Source: Bacillota bacterium
Lineage (GTDB): Bacteria; Bacillota; Sulfobacillia; Sulfobacillales; Sulfobacillaceae
Length of the DNA stretch: 64,000 nt
NCBI GenBank assembly: GCA_026627385.1
Contig: JAPNUR010000006.1
Location: forward strand, 62,001 to 126,000
Direction: 5' to 3'
The notes beneath the pieces were generated by a model. It was not told the DNA's origin. It worked only from the letters and a program-made list of their open reading frames with translations, and made no database searches. Shown in pieces: positions 1 through 8,951 of this stretch. The position numbers and the translations under genes were made by a program. Numbering within the stretch: position 1 is the stretch's first letter; every line of letters starts with the position of its first letter.

Positions 1-48
1 TGAATAGCGGTTGTCCATCATTGTCCCAAGAATTGGGTAGCTCCTGAT

Positions 49-80
49 ACCACTGAGATGAGTTTGCATGCCTCAGTGGT
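49..80. repeat. Inverted repeat, 9-bp arms
   Basis: ACCACTGAG (49-57) is matched by CTCAGTGGT (72-80) around a 14-nt loop. There is no T-run on either side, so this is only a possible terminator or operator for a gene beyond the left edge. Nothing else is recognisable in bases 1-110. Confidence 0.35.
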
Positions 81-110
81 GTCCGGCTTCAGGGACCAAT
101 CCATGAAGAA

Positions 111-132
111 ACCGGTCGCCATTGCGACCGGT
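111..132 (-). terminator. Rho-independent terminator of the stress-protein gene
   Basis: A perfect 9-bp stem, ACCGGTCGC (111-119) and GCGACCGGT (124-132), encloses a CATT loop. On the minus strand it lies 26 nt past the stop of the universal stress protein gene and is followed by the T-rich tract TTCTTC. Confidence 0.7.
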
Positions 133-157
133 CGGCTAATGTGTGTGGTCTTCCTGC

Positions 158-613
158 CTAGCTGACGATAGTGACGGGTACCGGCGACCGGTGGAGGACG
201 CCGAACGAGACGCTTCCCATCAGGTTGCCAAGGGCGGAGTGGCCGCGGCGACCCATAACGATGAGGTCGATGTGATGTGCTGTGGCGTATTCCACAATGG
301 CCTTGGCTGGCGCGCCCACGAGGATCTCTTCTTTGGCCGGGGGACACGCTTTCAGTTGCTGGGCGGTATCGCGCATTGCCTTTTCGGCAGCTTCCTTTTC
401 CTCATCAATGAGCTGCTGGTAGGTCTTGGTGTACACGTCGGCGTCGAGCATATAACCTCCAGCGCCGACTGTCCACGATAAGCTTGGCGGCGAAATGACC
501 GTGACCAGGGTGATGGTGACTGTTTCAGGATGTACCCACCGGTCCAGCCACTCAGCAGCAGCCAACGCTTCCGGTGAACCATCAGTGGCTAATAGGATGG
601 ACATGGGGCTCAT
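158..613 (-). CDS. Universal stress protein, UspA family (copy 1)
   Basis: A 151-residue single UspA domain. It opens with a hydrophobic strand and the ATDGS nucleotide-contact motif near residue 8. It closes with the ATP-binding signature G-x2-G-x9-G-S (GRRGHSALGNLMGS, about residues 122-135), so it is of the ATP-binding type. The ATG at 613 is chosen because AGGAGG at 621-626 lies 7 nt upstream; a GTG at 619 would almost touch the SD. The length is normal for the family. It is transcribed alone, divergently from the DUF981 gene. The 339-bp upstream region holds several GGGCC-NNNN-GGNC dyads like those beside the DosSR-like pair at 41.4-43.5 kb, so control by oxygen or redox state is a reasonable inference. 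UspA proteins in the mycobacterial Dos regulon are a known parallel. Confidence 0.9.
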   Translation of the reverse strand: MSPMSILLATDGSPEALAAAEWLDRWVHPETVTITLVTVISPPSLSWTVGAGGYMLDADVYTKTYQQLIDEEKEAAEKAMRDTAQQLKACPPAKEEILVGAPAKAIVEYATAHHIDLIVMGRRGHSALGNLMGSVSFGVLHRSPVPVTIVS

Positions 614-693
614 GACCACTCCTCCTTAAAGATTTTACTCAAGCATAATGCGCCAAAACGCTGCTGGCATCGGGCGGATGGCCCGCTTTCTTT

Positions 694-821
694 GACCGTG
701 CGGCCCTTGCCGAAATCATTTAACAGGCCACACGGCAGTTGCACGATGGCACGACAGCGGCGCGTGTGTGCCAAATGGCCCTCCTGTGAGGGCCAATGGC
801 CCCGCGGAGAAGGCCGTTTGG
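694..821. promoter_or_regulatory. Cluster of DosR-like dyads between usp and the DUF981 gene
   Basis: The 339-bp gap between the divergent genes holds no credible ORF but several related dyads. GACCGTGCGGCCC is at 694-706, GTGCCAAATGGCCC at 768-781 (reverse complement GGGCCATTTGGCAC), GGGCCAATGGCCC at 790-802, and a weaker GGCCGTTTGG at 812-821. TGGCCCTC (776-783) and GAGGGCCA (788-795) also form an 8-bp inverted repeat. That arrangement recurs almost unchanged at 43681-43708. The boxes match those upstream of cydAB copy 2, the cytochrome b operon and the kinase gene. Confidence 0.6.
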
Positions 822-952
822 CGGGCAGATTGCAACACTAATCATGCCCATGAGGCCTGCACAGGTGGGATCGGATGCCCACTTTCGGCCAGCTGCGATA
901 CTGCGACAATGAGGCTGCAATCAAACCTGAGTTACAAAGGAGCGTGAAGCTA

Positions 953-1528
953 ATGTTTATCGACTACTTGGCAGTCATGTTGGTGAATTTAGGGGCGGGT
1001 CTGGCCCTCTTGGCCCACTACCTTTACGTCAAGCCTGAGAAACAATATCGGAAGAGCTGGGCGGCCGGATTCTTTGCCGTGGGCTTATTGGGCATCGTTA
1101 CCGCCGTGCCCATGGTGCTGACTTGGCCCCTGCCGGGCGGCTTTAATGTGGCCTATGGCGAACCGGCGCTCTACTTTAGCGTGCTGTACTTGGCAGCCGC
1201 CATGACCCTCACGTTTGAATGGGAGCCTCTCATCCCCGCCATTTTTGGATTCTTCGGCGCCATTTACGCGGTGGTGATTGGCATTCGCATTGAGGACTTG
1301 CACCTCGGCGCCGATCCCTTGGCTGCCTTGCTGGGATTTGTGCTCACCGGCGTCGGCGGCATGTTGGTGTTGCCCACCATTCAGTGGCGCAACAACCGCA
1401 CTCTGGCAGTGATTACCGCCATCATCCTCGGCTTGGCTGCGATTGTCTGGCTGTACACCGGATACGATGCAGGATGGGGTCACATCTTGGATTTTGCCAA
1501 ATACTTGCCCCCCACCATGACGAAATAA
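953..1528 (+). CDS. DUF981 family membrane protein
   Basis: A 191-residue integral membrane protein with about six hydrophobic segments. It matches my recollection of DUF981: an N-terminal FIDYLAVMLVNLGAGLALLA helix, then the conserved TWPLPGGFN-x-AYGEP stretch near residue 62, then a Gly-rich GFVLTGVGGML helix. The function of the family is unknown. The ATG at 953 is preferred over upstream in-frame codons because AAAGGAG (936-942) precedes it at a suitable distance. It is a single-gene unit ended by the hairpin at 1545-1577. It shares its upstream region, with its DosR-like boxes, with the divergent stress-protein gene, so it may belong to the same stress regulon. Confidence 0.8.
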   Translation: MFIDYLAVMLVNLGAGLALLAHYLYVKPEKQYRKSWAAGFFAVGLLGIVTAVPMVLTWPLPGGFNVAYGEPALYFSVLYLAAAMTLTFEWEPLIPAIFGFFGAIYAVVIGIRIEDLHLGADPLAALLGFVLTGVGGMLVLPTIQWRNNRTLAVITAIILGLAAIVWLYTGYDAGWGHILDFAKYLPPTMTK

Positions 1529-1544
1529 GGTCGGGGATCCATCC

Positions 1545-1577
1545 ACAGCCCCTCTCTTCGCTCGAGAGAGGGGCTGT
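1545..1577 (+). terminator. Rho-independent terminator after the DUF981 gene
   Basis: A perfect 13-bp stem, ACAGCCCCTCTCT (1545-1557) and AGAGAGGGGCTGT (1565-1577), encloses the loop TCGCTCG and is followed by TCTCGTTC. It separates the DUF981 gene from the germination operon. Confidence 0.85.
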
Positions 1578-1608
1578 TCTCGTTCAGCATGCCGGAGGTG
1601 GGGACGCC

Positions 1609-3375
1609 ATGTGTGTTGGCTGGAGACCGACCAGTTTAGCCTGGCTCAAGCGCCACCAGAGGGTGTACGTTCAACGGCCGTCGAACGTGGCCGGAAGGCC
1701 GAGGCATGCTCCGCGCGGGGGAAAAGGTGGTCGCAAAAAATGCCGCCACCTGGGGCAAGCTACGAACATGTCGACGTCGAAAGCAAAAAGGATTGAGGAC
1801 ATTCTCACCGAACTCCAACAGTTGGAGCAGACGGTCAGCAGCTGGCTCAGCGCGCTTGCGGCCCAACCCCCAGCGTCCGCCACGCAATACGTGGACGATG
1901 TTGAAGCCGCCTATGCACGGCTGAAGGCCGGAATGGGCCGCAATGCCGACGTGCTCCTACGCTATTTAACGGTGCCGGCCTGTCCGGCGGGGCCAGTGCT
2001 TGTTGCAGCCGTCGACGGACTGACGGATACGCAAATGGTGGACCAGGACATTATTCAGCCGCTCCTCACCACAAAAATGCCGCCTGACCAATGGGGCCAA
2101 GGAGTGATTAGCCCCGCCCATGTGAGCCAAAGCAGCCAGTGGCCCGATTTATTGCAAAAACTGGCTGCGGGCAATACCTTGCTCTTTGCCCCTGGGCTGT
2201 CCTTCGTATGGGTGGTGGATACTGTCAAATATCCCCAACGGAGCATCGAGCGGCCGCAGACGGAACTTGCGGTGCGCGGGCCGGAAGAAGCCTTTACCGA
2301 GGTCCTATTGACGCAAAAAGCGCAAATTCGCCATCGCGTGCGGTCGCCGCAGCTCATGTTCCACGATCTGACGGTGGGCCGGGTGCAGCAAACCAACGCC
2401 TCTGTGGCCTACATTGAAGGCGTGGCCAATTACTCCTTGGTACGCACAGTCATCGAGCGGATGCAGGCGATCGATATTGATGGGGCCGTCACCGTGACGC
2501 AACTAGCGGGGTTAATTCGGGATCATCCCCTATCGATCTTTCCCACCATCCGCCAGACCGAACGGTTAGATTTGGCCGTATGGCGGTTATTAGAAGGTGC
2601 GGTGCTGATCATGCTGGACGGCGATCCCTTTGTGTTGATTGCGCCGGCGCCGCTCGTTGACTTTTACCGGACGGCGATGGATTACTCCAGTAGCTGGATT
2701 GACACCAGTTTTGTGCGAACGGTGCGGTTCTTAGGATGGATTATGGGTATTTACTTGCCAGCCATCTTTGTCGCCCTATCCGAAGTGAACCCGTCGGTGC
2801 TTCCAACGTCACTCTACGTGGTCATGCAGGGCAGCAATGTGGGCTTGCCCTTTCCTCCGGTAGTGCAGGTGGCGCTCATGATTATTGTCATTGAAACGCT
2901 GCGGGAGGCGGCGCTGCGGTTGCCGAAGCCGCTCTCCACCACCATTGGAACCGTCGGCGCCATTGTCGTCGGCACAGCGGTGGTCAAAGCGGGACTCGTG
3001 GATACCCAGATTATTGTGATTATGACGTTGACCGCTTTATCGCTTTTTTCTACGCCAGTGTATGAACTGACGGGCACCTGGCGGGCCATTGGCTTTTTGA
3101 TGCTGCTCTCTGCCTTGTATCTCGGGATTATGGGGATTGCGCTCTTAACGGTCGCGATTATCGCGGTGTTAGTGGACATGCGGACCTTTGGCACCCCCTA
3201 TTTCGAGCCCTGGGCACCGTTCCGCGTAGCCGAGTGGGCCGATGCGATCTGGCGGGTGCCCTGGACGCGCATCGTGCGGCGGTGGTCGGGACCGCGGCCA
3301 GCGCGCCGCGACTGGCGGCGTCCCGTCGTGGTGAAGGCCGAACCCCTCCTAAAGAAAGGGCGGCTGGGGCCGTGA
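1609..3375 (+). CDS. gerAA: Spore germination protein GerAA (GerA family)
   Basis: The A subunit of a GerA-type germinant receptor in the spore inner membrane. A soluble N-terminal half is followed by about five membrane segments in the C-terminal third. Family landmarks are RQTERLDLAVWRLLEGAV, a short GDPFVLIAPAPLVDFY stretch and ETLREAALRLPKP. The hydrophilic basic tail is typical. The ATG at 1609 has an excellent SD (GGAGGTG, 1594-1600, 8 nt away) and gives 588 residues, but its first 53 residues are a low-complexity Arg-rich stretch. The ATG at 1768 (MSTSKAKRIEDIL, 535 residues) gives a more usual length but a poor SD, so the start is uncertain. It is the first gene of a five-gene overlapping operon, and its stop overlaps the gerAC start. 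Confidence 0.92.
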   Translation: MCVGWRPTSLAWLKRHQRVYVQRPSNVAGRPRHAPRGGKGGRKKCRHLGQATNMSTSKAKRIEDILTELQQLEQTVSSWLSALAAQPPASATQYVDDVEAAYARLKAGMGRNADVLLRYLTVPACPAGPVLVAAVDGLTDTQMVDQDIIQPLLTTKMPPDQWGQGVISPAHVSQSSQWPDLLQKLAAGNTLLFAPGLSFVWVVDTVKYPQRSIERPQTELAVRGPEEAFTEVLLTQKAQIRHRVRSPQLMFHDLTVGRVQQTNASVAYIEGVANYSLVRTVIERMQAIDIDGAVTVTQLAGLIRDHPLSIFPTIRQTERLDLAVWRLLEGAVLIMLDGDPFVLIAPAPLVDFYRTAMDYSSSWIDTSFVRTVRFLGWIMGIYLPAIFVALSEVNPSVLPTSLYVVMQGSNVGLPFPPVVQVALMIIVIETLREAALRLPKPLSTTIGTVGAIVVGTAVVKAGLVDTQIIVIMTLTALSLFSTPVYELTGTWRAIGFLMLLSALYLGIMGIALLTVAIIAVLVDMRTFGTPYFEPWAPFRVAEWADAIWRVPWTRIVRRWSGPRPARRDWRRPVVVKAEPLLKKGRLGP

Positions 3376-4469
3376 GGCGGCGCCGTTGGGCGGCGGTCAT
3401 GCTGATCGTGAGCCTATCGTGGCTCCTGGCCGGCTGCTGGGATCAGTTGCCGATGGCTAACCGCGCGTCGGCACTGGCGCTCAGCGTCACGAAAGCTGCA
3501 CCCCACGCTTTTCGCTTTACCTTTTACTTTCCCAACCCCACCGTGACCGTAAGCAGCATTAGCAATCTGGCCACCGAACGTGAATTTTACACCAGCACCG
3601 CCGTGGCCCCCGCCTTAGGTCTAGCCTATCGCCGCGTGCAGAGTCAGATTACCCGTGATTTATACTTGGGACAGCTGGAGGATATCATTATTTCCGCCGA
3701 TCTCACGACCGCGGACGTTGCAGCGCTGATTAACGCCTACAATCGCATGGGCGTCGTGCCCAAAATGGTCTACTTGGTAGGAACGCCAAATAACCGAGGG
3801 ACGTTGCCCGTTAATTTGCAAGAGCCGGTGCCAACGGTGTACTTTACCAAGTACTTTGACTGTCGCACCTGCCAGCCCGTTTTTCTAGCGCGGCGGGAGT
3901 GGAAGGTTTGGGATGCTTTTGAAACGCCGGGGGTGTCGCCGGTGATTCCTTACGGCATCACGCCCACGCGAATTGATCGCCTCATGGTCTACCCGCATCG
4001 CGGCCGGCCCTACATTATGACGCGGCAGGAGACGCTGGGCTGGGGGTTTCTGACCAATCATATGGTCAAGGATACGGTGGGCGTTCGCCTTGCGAACGGG
4101 TTGGTTGTCGTCAACAATGTGACTGATGTAGCCGTGACCCACATGGCCATCGAAGCAGGCCATCTGGCCGTGGCCGCCGAGATTCTGGCGAGGGGCGACA
4201 TTGCCGGGTGGCCTGAATCCGTTCCGCTCACCAACGCGGTCCTCAAAATCGTGGAGCGACAACTGGCGCGGGCCATCATCCGCGACTGCCTGGCGGCCGT
4301 CAATTTCGCTAATCGCACGAAGACCGATCCCTTTGGCTTTACCCGCGACTATCTCTTCCGCCATCCGGCGCAGGACCTTCGTGACGAAAAAAGCCGCGGC
4401 ATGATTTGGCCTCTTAAGCTCACCGTGAGGGTGGTCGCGCGCATTCCTATTACGGGGGTGACCTCGTGA
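3372..4469 (+). CDS. gerAC: Germination lipoprotein GerAC (Ger(x)C family)
   Basis: The lipoprotein C subunit of the germinant receptor, 365 residues. The GTG at 3372 overlaps the gerAA stop (GTGA). It gives a textbook lipoprotein signal: MRRRRW, a hydrophobic core, and the lipobox LLAGC with the lipidated Cys at residue 22, followed by WDQ, a usual GerAC N-terminus. The body is an extracytoplasmic Ger(x)C domain. The gene order gerAA-gerAC-gerAB differs from the classical gerAA-AB-AC. The stop overlaps the GTG of gerAB by 4 nt, so the three subunits are probably translationally coupled. Confidence 0.9.
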   Translation: MRRRRWAAVMLIVSLSWLLAGCWDQLPMANRASALALSVTKAAPHAFRFTFYFPNPTVTVSSISNLATEREFYTSTAVAPALGLAYRRVQSQITRDLYLGQLEDIIISADLTTADVAALINAYNRMGVVPKMVYLVGTPNNRGTLPVNLQEPVPTVYFTKYFDCRTCQPVFLARREWKVWDAFETPGVSPVIPYGITPTRIDRLMVYPHRGRPYIMTRQETLGWGFLTNHMVKDTVGVRLANGLVVVNNVTDVAVTHMAIEAGHLAVAAEILARGDIAGWPESVPLTNAVLKIVERQLARAIIRDCLAAVNFANRTKTDPFGFTRDYLFRHPAQDLRDEKSRGMIWPLKLTVRVVARIPITGVTS

Positions 4470-5590
4470 GCGGGATGGCGGAGCCCATTTCCCCGGGGCA
4501 GTTCTTGTGGGTCGTTGGGATATCGGTGGTGGCCGGAGGGATTTACCTATGGCCTCAATATGTGGTCAGTCTCATGGGTTCCAATGCCATTTATTCGCTC
4601 ATTACCACCACTGCGATTGCCATGGGCTTGTCCCTGGCGGAGGTGGCGGTCGCCCTCAATATGCAACGCCCGACCTTTCTCACCACGTTGAGCATGCTCA
4701 TGCCGGTTATCGGCCCCTACGTGATCTTTCCTGTAACGGCAACCCTTTGCCTCGCTATTGACGCCATTGTGCTGGTGCTGTACGGACTCATGATGCAAAG
4801 CTATTTTTACCCTTATACGCCGCGGTTGGTCATTGACCTGGTAATTTTACTGGTGGCGGCCTGGGTGGCCGTGCGCACCCTATCGGCCGTCGCGCGCTCA
4901 GTGCAGTTTTGGTTTCCCATCATACTGTTGCTCTTCGTGTTTGTGACCGTCCTCACCTTGCCGCACATTTCCTACCTGGCGGCTTTAAAACCCCAGAGTC
5001 ACTTTTATGTGATTCCCTGGCTTCATACCGTCTTTGCTACCTGGTTTCTTTATGCCGATGGCAGTGGGGTGATAACGCTCACACCGCACGTGGCGTGGAA
5101 GCGGCCCCGGGACGCGTACGTGACGGCGGCAGCCGCTATGCTCGGTCAAGGAACGGTGTTGCTGGTTCTGTATATGGTCAGCGTGGCTACCCTAGGACCT
5201 GATGCCTTGAGTCATCTGTACTGGCCCTTGGCCTACATTTACTCGTTAGTCTCCTTGCGGAGCTTTTTCTTCGAAGGAGTCGGCGCCTTTGTCATCATTG
5301 TCTGGACTTCGGCTATTACCCTTTATTTAGCGGTGCACATGTTTTGCTTTGGCTGGAATCTCTCCAGCGTCGTCAAGAATGCGGCGCGGGCTCATGGGTT
5401 GCGCCTCCTATCCATTAGCGGTGCGGTGGCCTTGTTGACGGTGGCTACCTTTCTGTTGCCATCGATTGTCGTTGCGCGCGACGTGCTGTTTCGCTGGGTG
5501 ACCCCGATCTCTTTAGGGTGGGCTGTCGTCATCCAGCCATGGCTGTGGTGGAGGTCGCGGCAGTGGCGCCGGGAGGAGGTGCAGTCATGA
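4466..5590 (+). CDS. gerAB: Spore germination permease GerAB
   Basis: The B subunit of the germinant receptor, 374 residues, about ten membrane helices, of the APC-like endospore germination permease family. It is the usual ligand-binding subunit. The N-terminus (ISPGQFLWVVGISVVAGGIY) is typical. The GTG start at 4466 overlaps the end of gerAC, and the stop overlaps the ATG of the next gene. The germinant cannot be read from the sequence. Confidence 0.9.
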   Translation: MSGMAEPISPGQFLWVVGISVVAGGIYLWPQYVVSLMGSNAIYSLITTTAIAMGLSLAEVAVALNMQRPTFLTTLSMLMPVIGPYVIFPVTATLCLAIDAIVLVLYGLMMQSYFYPYTPRLVIDLVILLVAAWVAVRTLSAVARSVQFWFPIILLLFVFVTVLTLPHISYLAALKPQSHFYVIPWLHTVFATWFLYADGSGVITLTPHVAWKRPRDAYVTAAAAMLGQGTVLLVLYMVSVATLGPDALSHLYWPLAYIYSLVSLRSFFFEGVGAFVIIVWTSAITLYLAVHMFCFGWNLSSVVKNAARAHGLRLLSISGAVALLTVATFLLPSIVVARDVLFRWVTPISLGWAVVIQPWLWWRSRQWRREEVQS

Positions 5591-7047
5591 ATCTCAGCTG
5601 GGTGATGCTCGTAATCATTCCCCTGGCAACGGTGATCCTTTGGGGGCTGACAGCGCTGTTTGGCGGACGCGTCCTCCTCAAGCGCTTAGAAACCGCGTTA
5701 GGGAAGCCGCCGCAAAATACGCTGACGGAAATGTGGTGGAGCGTGAAATCCCATTCGCCCGCCTCCCTGTTATTAACCATGCAACGGGCAGAATCGGGCC
5801 GTGCCGCAGAGCATCCCCTGGGCTCGGTGCCGCATCCGGATTGGCTTTCGGCGCTCGGATGGGATGTTGGCACCCTGGCGCGTCCTCCGGTTGCCAATGA
5901 GGTCCCGGTGGATTTGACGGTGGAGCTCGGATCGACCGCGGCCCGTCCTGTCCGTTTGGCCATGCCGGTGGTGATTGCCCCGATGGGGTATGGCTTAGGG
6001 CTGAGTGCGGAAATGAAAGTGGCCCTCGCCCAAGCCTCAACCTTGGCGGGAATTGCCATGGTTTCGGGCGAAGGCCCTTACCTCCCCGAAGAGCGGGCTT
6101 ACGCTGGGCGCTGGATTCTGCAGGAGAGCCGCGGCCGCTGGGCGCACCAAAACGTCGTCCGCCAGCTCGCGGATGCGATTGAGCTGGCCTGGGGCCAAGG
6201 GTCGGAAGCGAGCGTGGAAATCGCTAAAAGCCCCGAGGAAGTGCCGCGCCGCATGCAACAGGCCGCCCACGGTCGTCCGGTGATTGCGGCGCCCCGGCCT
6301 CTTTCTTTGGAAGCGTGGGTTGCCGAGGTGCGCCGCGACCGCCCCGACTGCCCCATTATCGTGAAGCTACCTGCGACTCAGCATTTGGAGGAAGATTTGG
6401 CTCGCTTAGTAAGCGTCGGGGTCAACGCCGTGACCCTGGACGGATCAGGCGCGGGCAGCGCGGGAAGTCCCGCGGTGATTTCCGACCACGCGGGCGTGAG
6501 TACGGCCATTGCCACCGCTCGGGCGCATCGATGGCTGACCCGGGTGGGAGTGCGCGACCGCCTCACATTGATCGTGTCAGGCGGGGTACATGGAGCTGCG
6601 GATATTTTACGCCTTGTGGCCTTGGGCGCGGATGTCGTCGCATTGGGCACCGAGCTCTTGATGGCCGCGCTTCACGAACAGATTGCCCCCCATTGGCCTA
6701 AAACGCCGCCGACAGAACTGGCATTTCGACGTACACGTCGGGGCCAACCCCGCCTGGATGTCGATCGCGCTGCAGAACATGTGAGCAATTGGTTGGACGC
6801 CACGCATGCGGAGCTGGAACTCTTGGTCCGTGCCTTAGGATTCACGACATTGACAGAGGTGCGCAGCTATTGCCCGCTTGTGGCCCGAACTCAAGAGGCG
6901 GCCCGGGTTTTTGGCGTGCCGTTTGATGGAGCGACGCCCGCAGCACCCTGGGGGGATAGGGTGGGGGATCTCGTTGCATCCTATGACCAGATGATCGGGA
7001 TTCTGAGGCAAATTTACGAGAGGTGGTCGCGCCATGGCATACAGTGA
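5587..7047 (+). CDS. FMN-binding glutamate synthase-like protein with N-terminal membrane anchor
   Basis: A 486-residue protein. One membrane helix (about residues 5-25) is followed by a TIM-barrel domain resembling the central FMN domain of glutamate synthase (GltB_2, as in B. subtilis YerD). Recognisable parts are VVIAPMGYGLGLS, KLPATQHLEEDLARLVSVGV with VTLDGSGAGSAGSP, and the FMN-phosphate region IVSGGVHGAADILRLVALGAD-x-VALGTELL. The glutaminase domain and Fe-S cysteines of true glutamate synthase are absent, so the reaction is unknown. ATG 5587 overlaps the gerAB stop. The coupling to a germinant receptor suggests a role in spore metabolism or germination, but this is inference. Confidence 0.8.
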   Translation: MNLSWVMLVIIPLATVILWGLTALFGGRVLLKRLETALGKPPQNTLTEMWWSVKSHSPASLLLTMQRAESGRAAEHPLGSVPHPDWLSALGWDVGTLARPPVANEVPVDLTVELGSTAARPVRLAMPVVIAPMGYGLGLSAEMKVALAQASTLAGIAMVSGEGPYLPEERAYAGRWILQESRGRWAHQNVVRQLADAIELAWGQGSEASVEIAKSPEEVPRRMQQAAHGRPVIAAPRPLSLEAWVAEVRRDRPDCPIIVKLPATQHLEEDLARLVSVGVNAVTLDGSGAGSAGSPAVISDHAGVSTAIATARAHRWLTRVGVRDRLTLIVSGGVHGAADILRLVALGADVVALGTELLMAALHEQIAPHWPKTPPTELAFRRTRRGQPRLDVDRAAEHVSNWLDATHAELELLVRALGFTTLTEVRSYCPLVARTQEAARVFGVPFDGATPAAPWGDRVGDLVASYDQMIGILRQIYERWSRHGIQ

Positions 7048-7753
7048 GACGTTATGGCGGCGGGAGACACCGCCAGATTTACGGGAGACCTTTGACTGGA
7101 TGGCGGATCGTTATGTGACGCAGACGGAGCGCGTGTCTCGAGCCCACTACCGGGAATGGATGGATCATGTGACGCGCCTTGTTGCTGGCTGGCAGCCCCA
7201 GTCCGTGGTCGACGTCGGCTGTGGCCCCGGCTATCTCTTGCAGCGCTTAAAGCGCGCGATGCCGGCGGCGACGCTTCTCGGCGTCGACTATGCGCCCCGC
7301 ATGCTGGCCTTGGTGGATCCCGCCATTCCTACAGAAAATCGCTCAATAGAAGAGTGGGCTCGGGGCGGTCAGGGGCATTATGACGTCATTCTCTTGACGT
7401 TTGTCTTGCGCGATCAGCCGGATCCGGTGCGCGTGCTGCGAGATTTGCGGCAGCGCCTCAAATCAGGCGGGCGACTGGTGGTGTTGGAAACCCAGACGCC
7501 TAGCGGGTGGCGGAAGCCTGGCTTTGACCTCTACTTTCACGAGTGGTTGCCCCGCTGGGGGGACCTGGCGCTAACCAAAGACTGGCCGCCAAATCACGGG
7601 ATCCCGCCATACCGCTGGCTGTCCCAATCGCACGCGGCGTGGATGCGGGCCCGCCTGTTGCCCCAGGCGTTTTACGAAAACGACTATGTGGAGGTGGAAC
7701 GGCATCGCCCTAACACCGATGTGGTCATGTTGTGGTCCGCGCGGAGGCCATAA
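7034..7753 (+). CDS. Class I SAM-dependent methyltransferase
   Basis: A 239-residue Rossmann methyltransferase. Motif I is VVDVGCGPGYLLQRL (near residue 57). An acidic residue follows in LLGVDYAPRML, and the post-motif region is VILLTFVLRDQPDPV with LKSGGRLVVLETQTP. It is of the UbiE/MenG-like type, but its substrate cannot be named. It overlaps the end of the preceding gene and closes the germination operon. Its TAA abuts the TTA (reverse stop) of the convergent flavoprotein gene with no intergenic base. Confidence 0.75.
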   Translation: MAYSETLWRRETPPDLRETFDWMADRYVTQTERVSRAHYREWMDHVTRLVAGWQPQSVVDVGCGPGYLLQRLKRAMPAATLLGVDYAPRMLALVDPAIPTENRSIEEWARGGQGHYDVILLTFVLRDQPDPVRVLRDLRQRLKSGGRLVVLETQTPSGWRKPGFDLYFHEWLPRWGDLALTKDWPPNHGIPPYRWLSQSHAAWMRARLLPQAFYENDYVEVERHRPNTDVVMLWSARRP

Positions 7754-8941
7754 TTACGGCATGAGTGGCAGGGCTCCACGCGTGCGGACGTAACCCCATT
7801 GGAAGAGGTTCTTGGCGACATAGGCGGCGCGCGAGAGCCGCGCGAACTCCTGGGTGCCGCCGTAAAAGACATTGGATTTCACGAAAAGCGATAAGCCGGG
7901 CTCAATGTCCATGAGCCAGAGAATCGCTGGCTCATAGGGGGACGGTTTGACCTTGCACTTTTTTTGCCGCCACGCCCAATGCTGGGCGGCAATGCGCGCC
8001 TGAATCATGGCGGCGTGCCCCATTTTTGGCCAAGAGTGGCTGACGACGTCGCCGACAGCGTAAATGTTCATCCACTCGGGGTGGAGCAAGTACGGGTCAG
8101 TCGGAACCCACCCGTAGCCGTCGTCCACGTTGGTTGCGCGAAGCCAGGACGATCCCCCTTGGGGCGGAATCCAGGCGATATGATCGTAGTCAAGCGTCTT
8201 TTGATTAACAGTGAGGGCGTGGCGCGAGACAGCTTGATATTGGGCGTTGGTGATCACACGGATCTGGCGTTGGCGTAAGAGCTCGAGCACGAGCTGATGC
8301 GCCTTGGGACCAGCGTCTTCCGCGAGTTGGCTCGCCGCTGTGATCACCCATATCTCCGCGCGTTGGCGCGCTTTTTGCCGCCGCAAGTACACGTCCCACA
8401 AGAGCGCGGCTTCGATGAGAGGACATTCGCACCCGACCTTAATGGACGGTTGCCAGTGCGGTGGGGCGAGAATCGGTCCGGCGACAAAGAGGAACCGACC
8501 CTGGGGATTTTTTTGGCTGAGGGCCGCCGTGTGCCGGGCGAGATACCGTTCGCAGATCCCTCGTTGGTAGAGATCAAGTCCGGGCACGGCATCCCATCGG
8601 GGCGTACTACCGGTGGCAATAAAGAGCACGTCGTACGCGAGTGGGGGGTGGGTTGCCGTGTACACCAGTCGGCGGTCGGGATCTAAACCGACGATCGTGT
8701 CGTGAAGAAAGTTGATGCGGTGGCGCCGCCAATACCCGATGAGGGGAACGCTGACACCGCTCAATGTCCGGTCCGGCCCTGCGATGAAGGTCTTGACTAA
8801 GCCCGGTCGGTAAGTCATGTCATGCCACTGATCCACCACGGTAATGCGTAACTCGGCCGGAGAAAAATAGCGCCGAAGCCAGACTAACACGGCCGATCCG
8901 CCAAAGCGGGATCCGAGCACGACGGCGTGGAACGGTTTCAT
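7754..8941 (-). CDS. FAD-dependent oxidoreductase, SQR/NDH-2-like
   Basis: A 395-residue two-dinucleotide-binding flavoprotein. The N-terminal FAD site is VVLGSRFGGSAVLVWLRR. There is an ATGSTPRWDAVPG motif near residue 105, and the C-terminal FAD motif NIYAVGDVVSHSWPKMGHAA. A short amphipathic C-terminus is consistent with peripheral membrane binding. The architecture is that of sulfide:quinone oxidoreductases and type II NADH dehydrogenases. I could not identify the SQR catalytic cysteines with confidence, so the donor is open. It is the last gene of cytochrome bd operon 1, starting 10 nt after cydB, so it most likely feeds electrons into menaquinone for this oxidase. The start ATG is at 8941, with a GAGGA SD. 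Confidence 0.8.
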   Translation of the reverse strand: MKPFHAVVLGSRFGGSAVLVWLRRYFSPAELRITVVDQWHDMTYRPGLVKTFIAGPDRTLSGVSVPLIGYWRRHRINFLHDTIVGLDPDRRLVYTATHPPLAYDVLFIATGSTPRWDAVPGLDLYQRGICERYLARHTAALSQKNPQGRFLFVAGPILAPPHWQPSIKVGCECPLIEAALLWDVYLRRQKARQRAEIWVITAASQLAEDAGPKAHQLVLELLRQRQIRVITNAQYQAVSRHALTVNQKTLDYDHIAWIPPQGGSSWLRATNVDDGYGWVPTDPYLLHPEWMNIYAVGDVVSHSWPKMGHAAMIQARIAAQHWAWRQKKCKVKPSPYEPAILWLMDIEPGLSLFVKSNVFYGGTQEFARLSRAAYVAKNLFQWGYVRTRGALPLMP

Positions 8942-8951
8942 GGCGTCCTCG

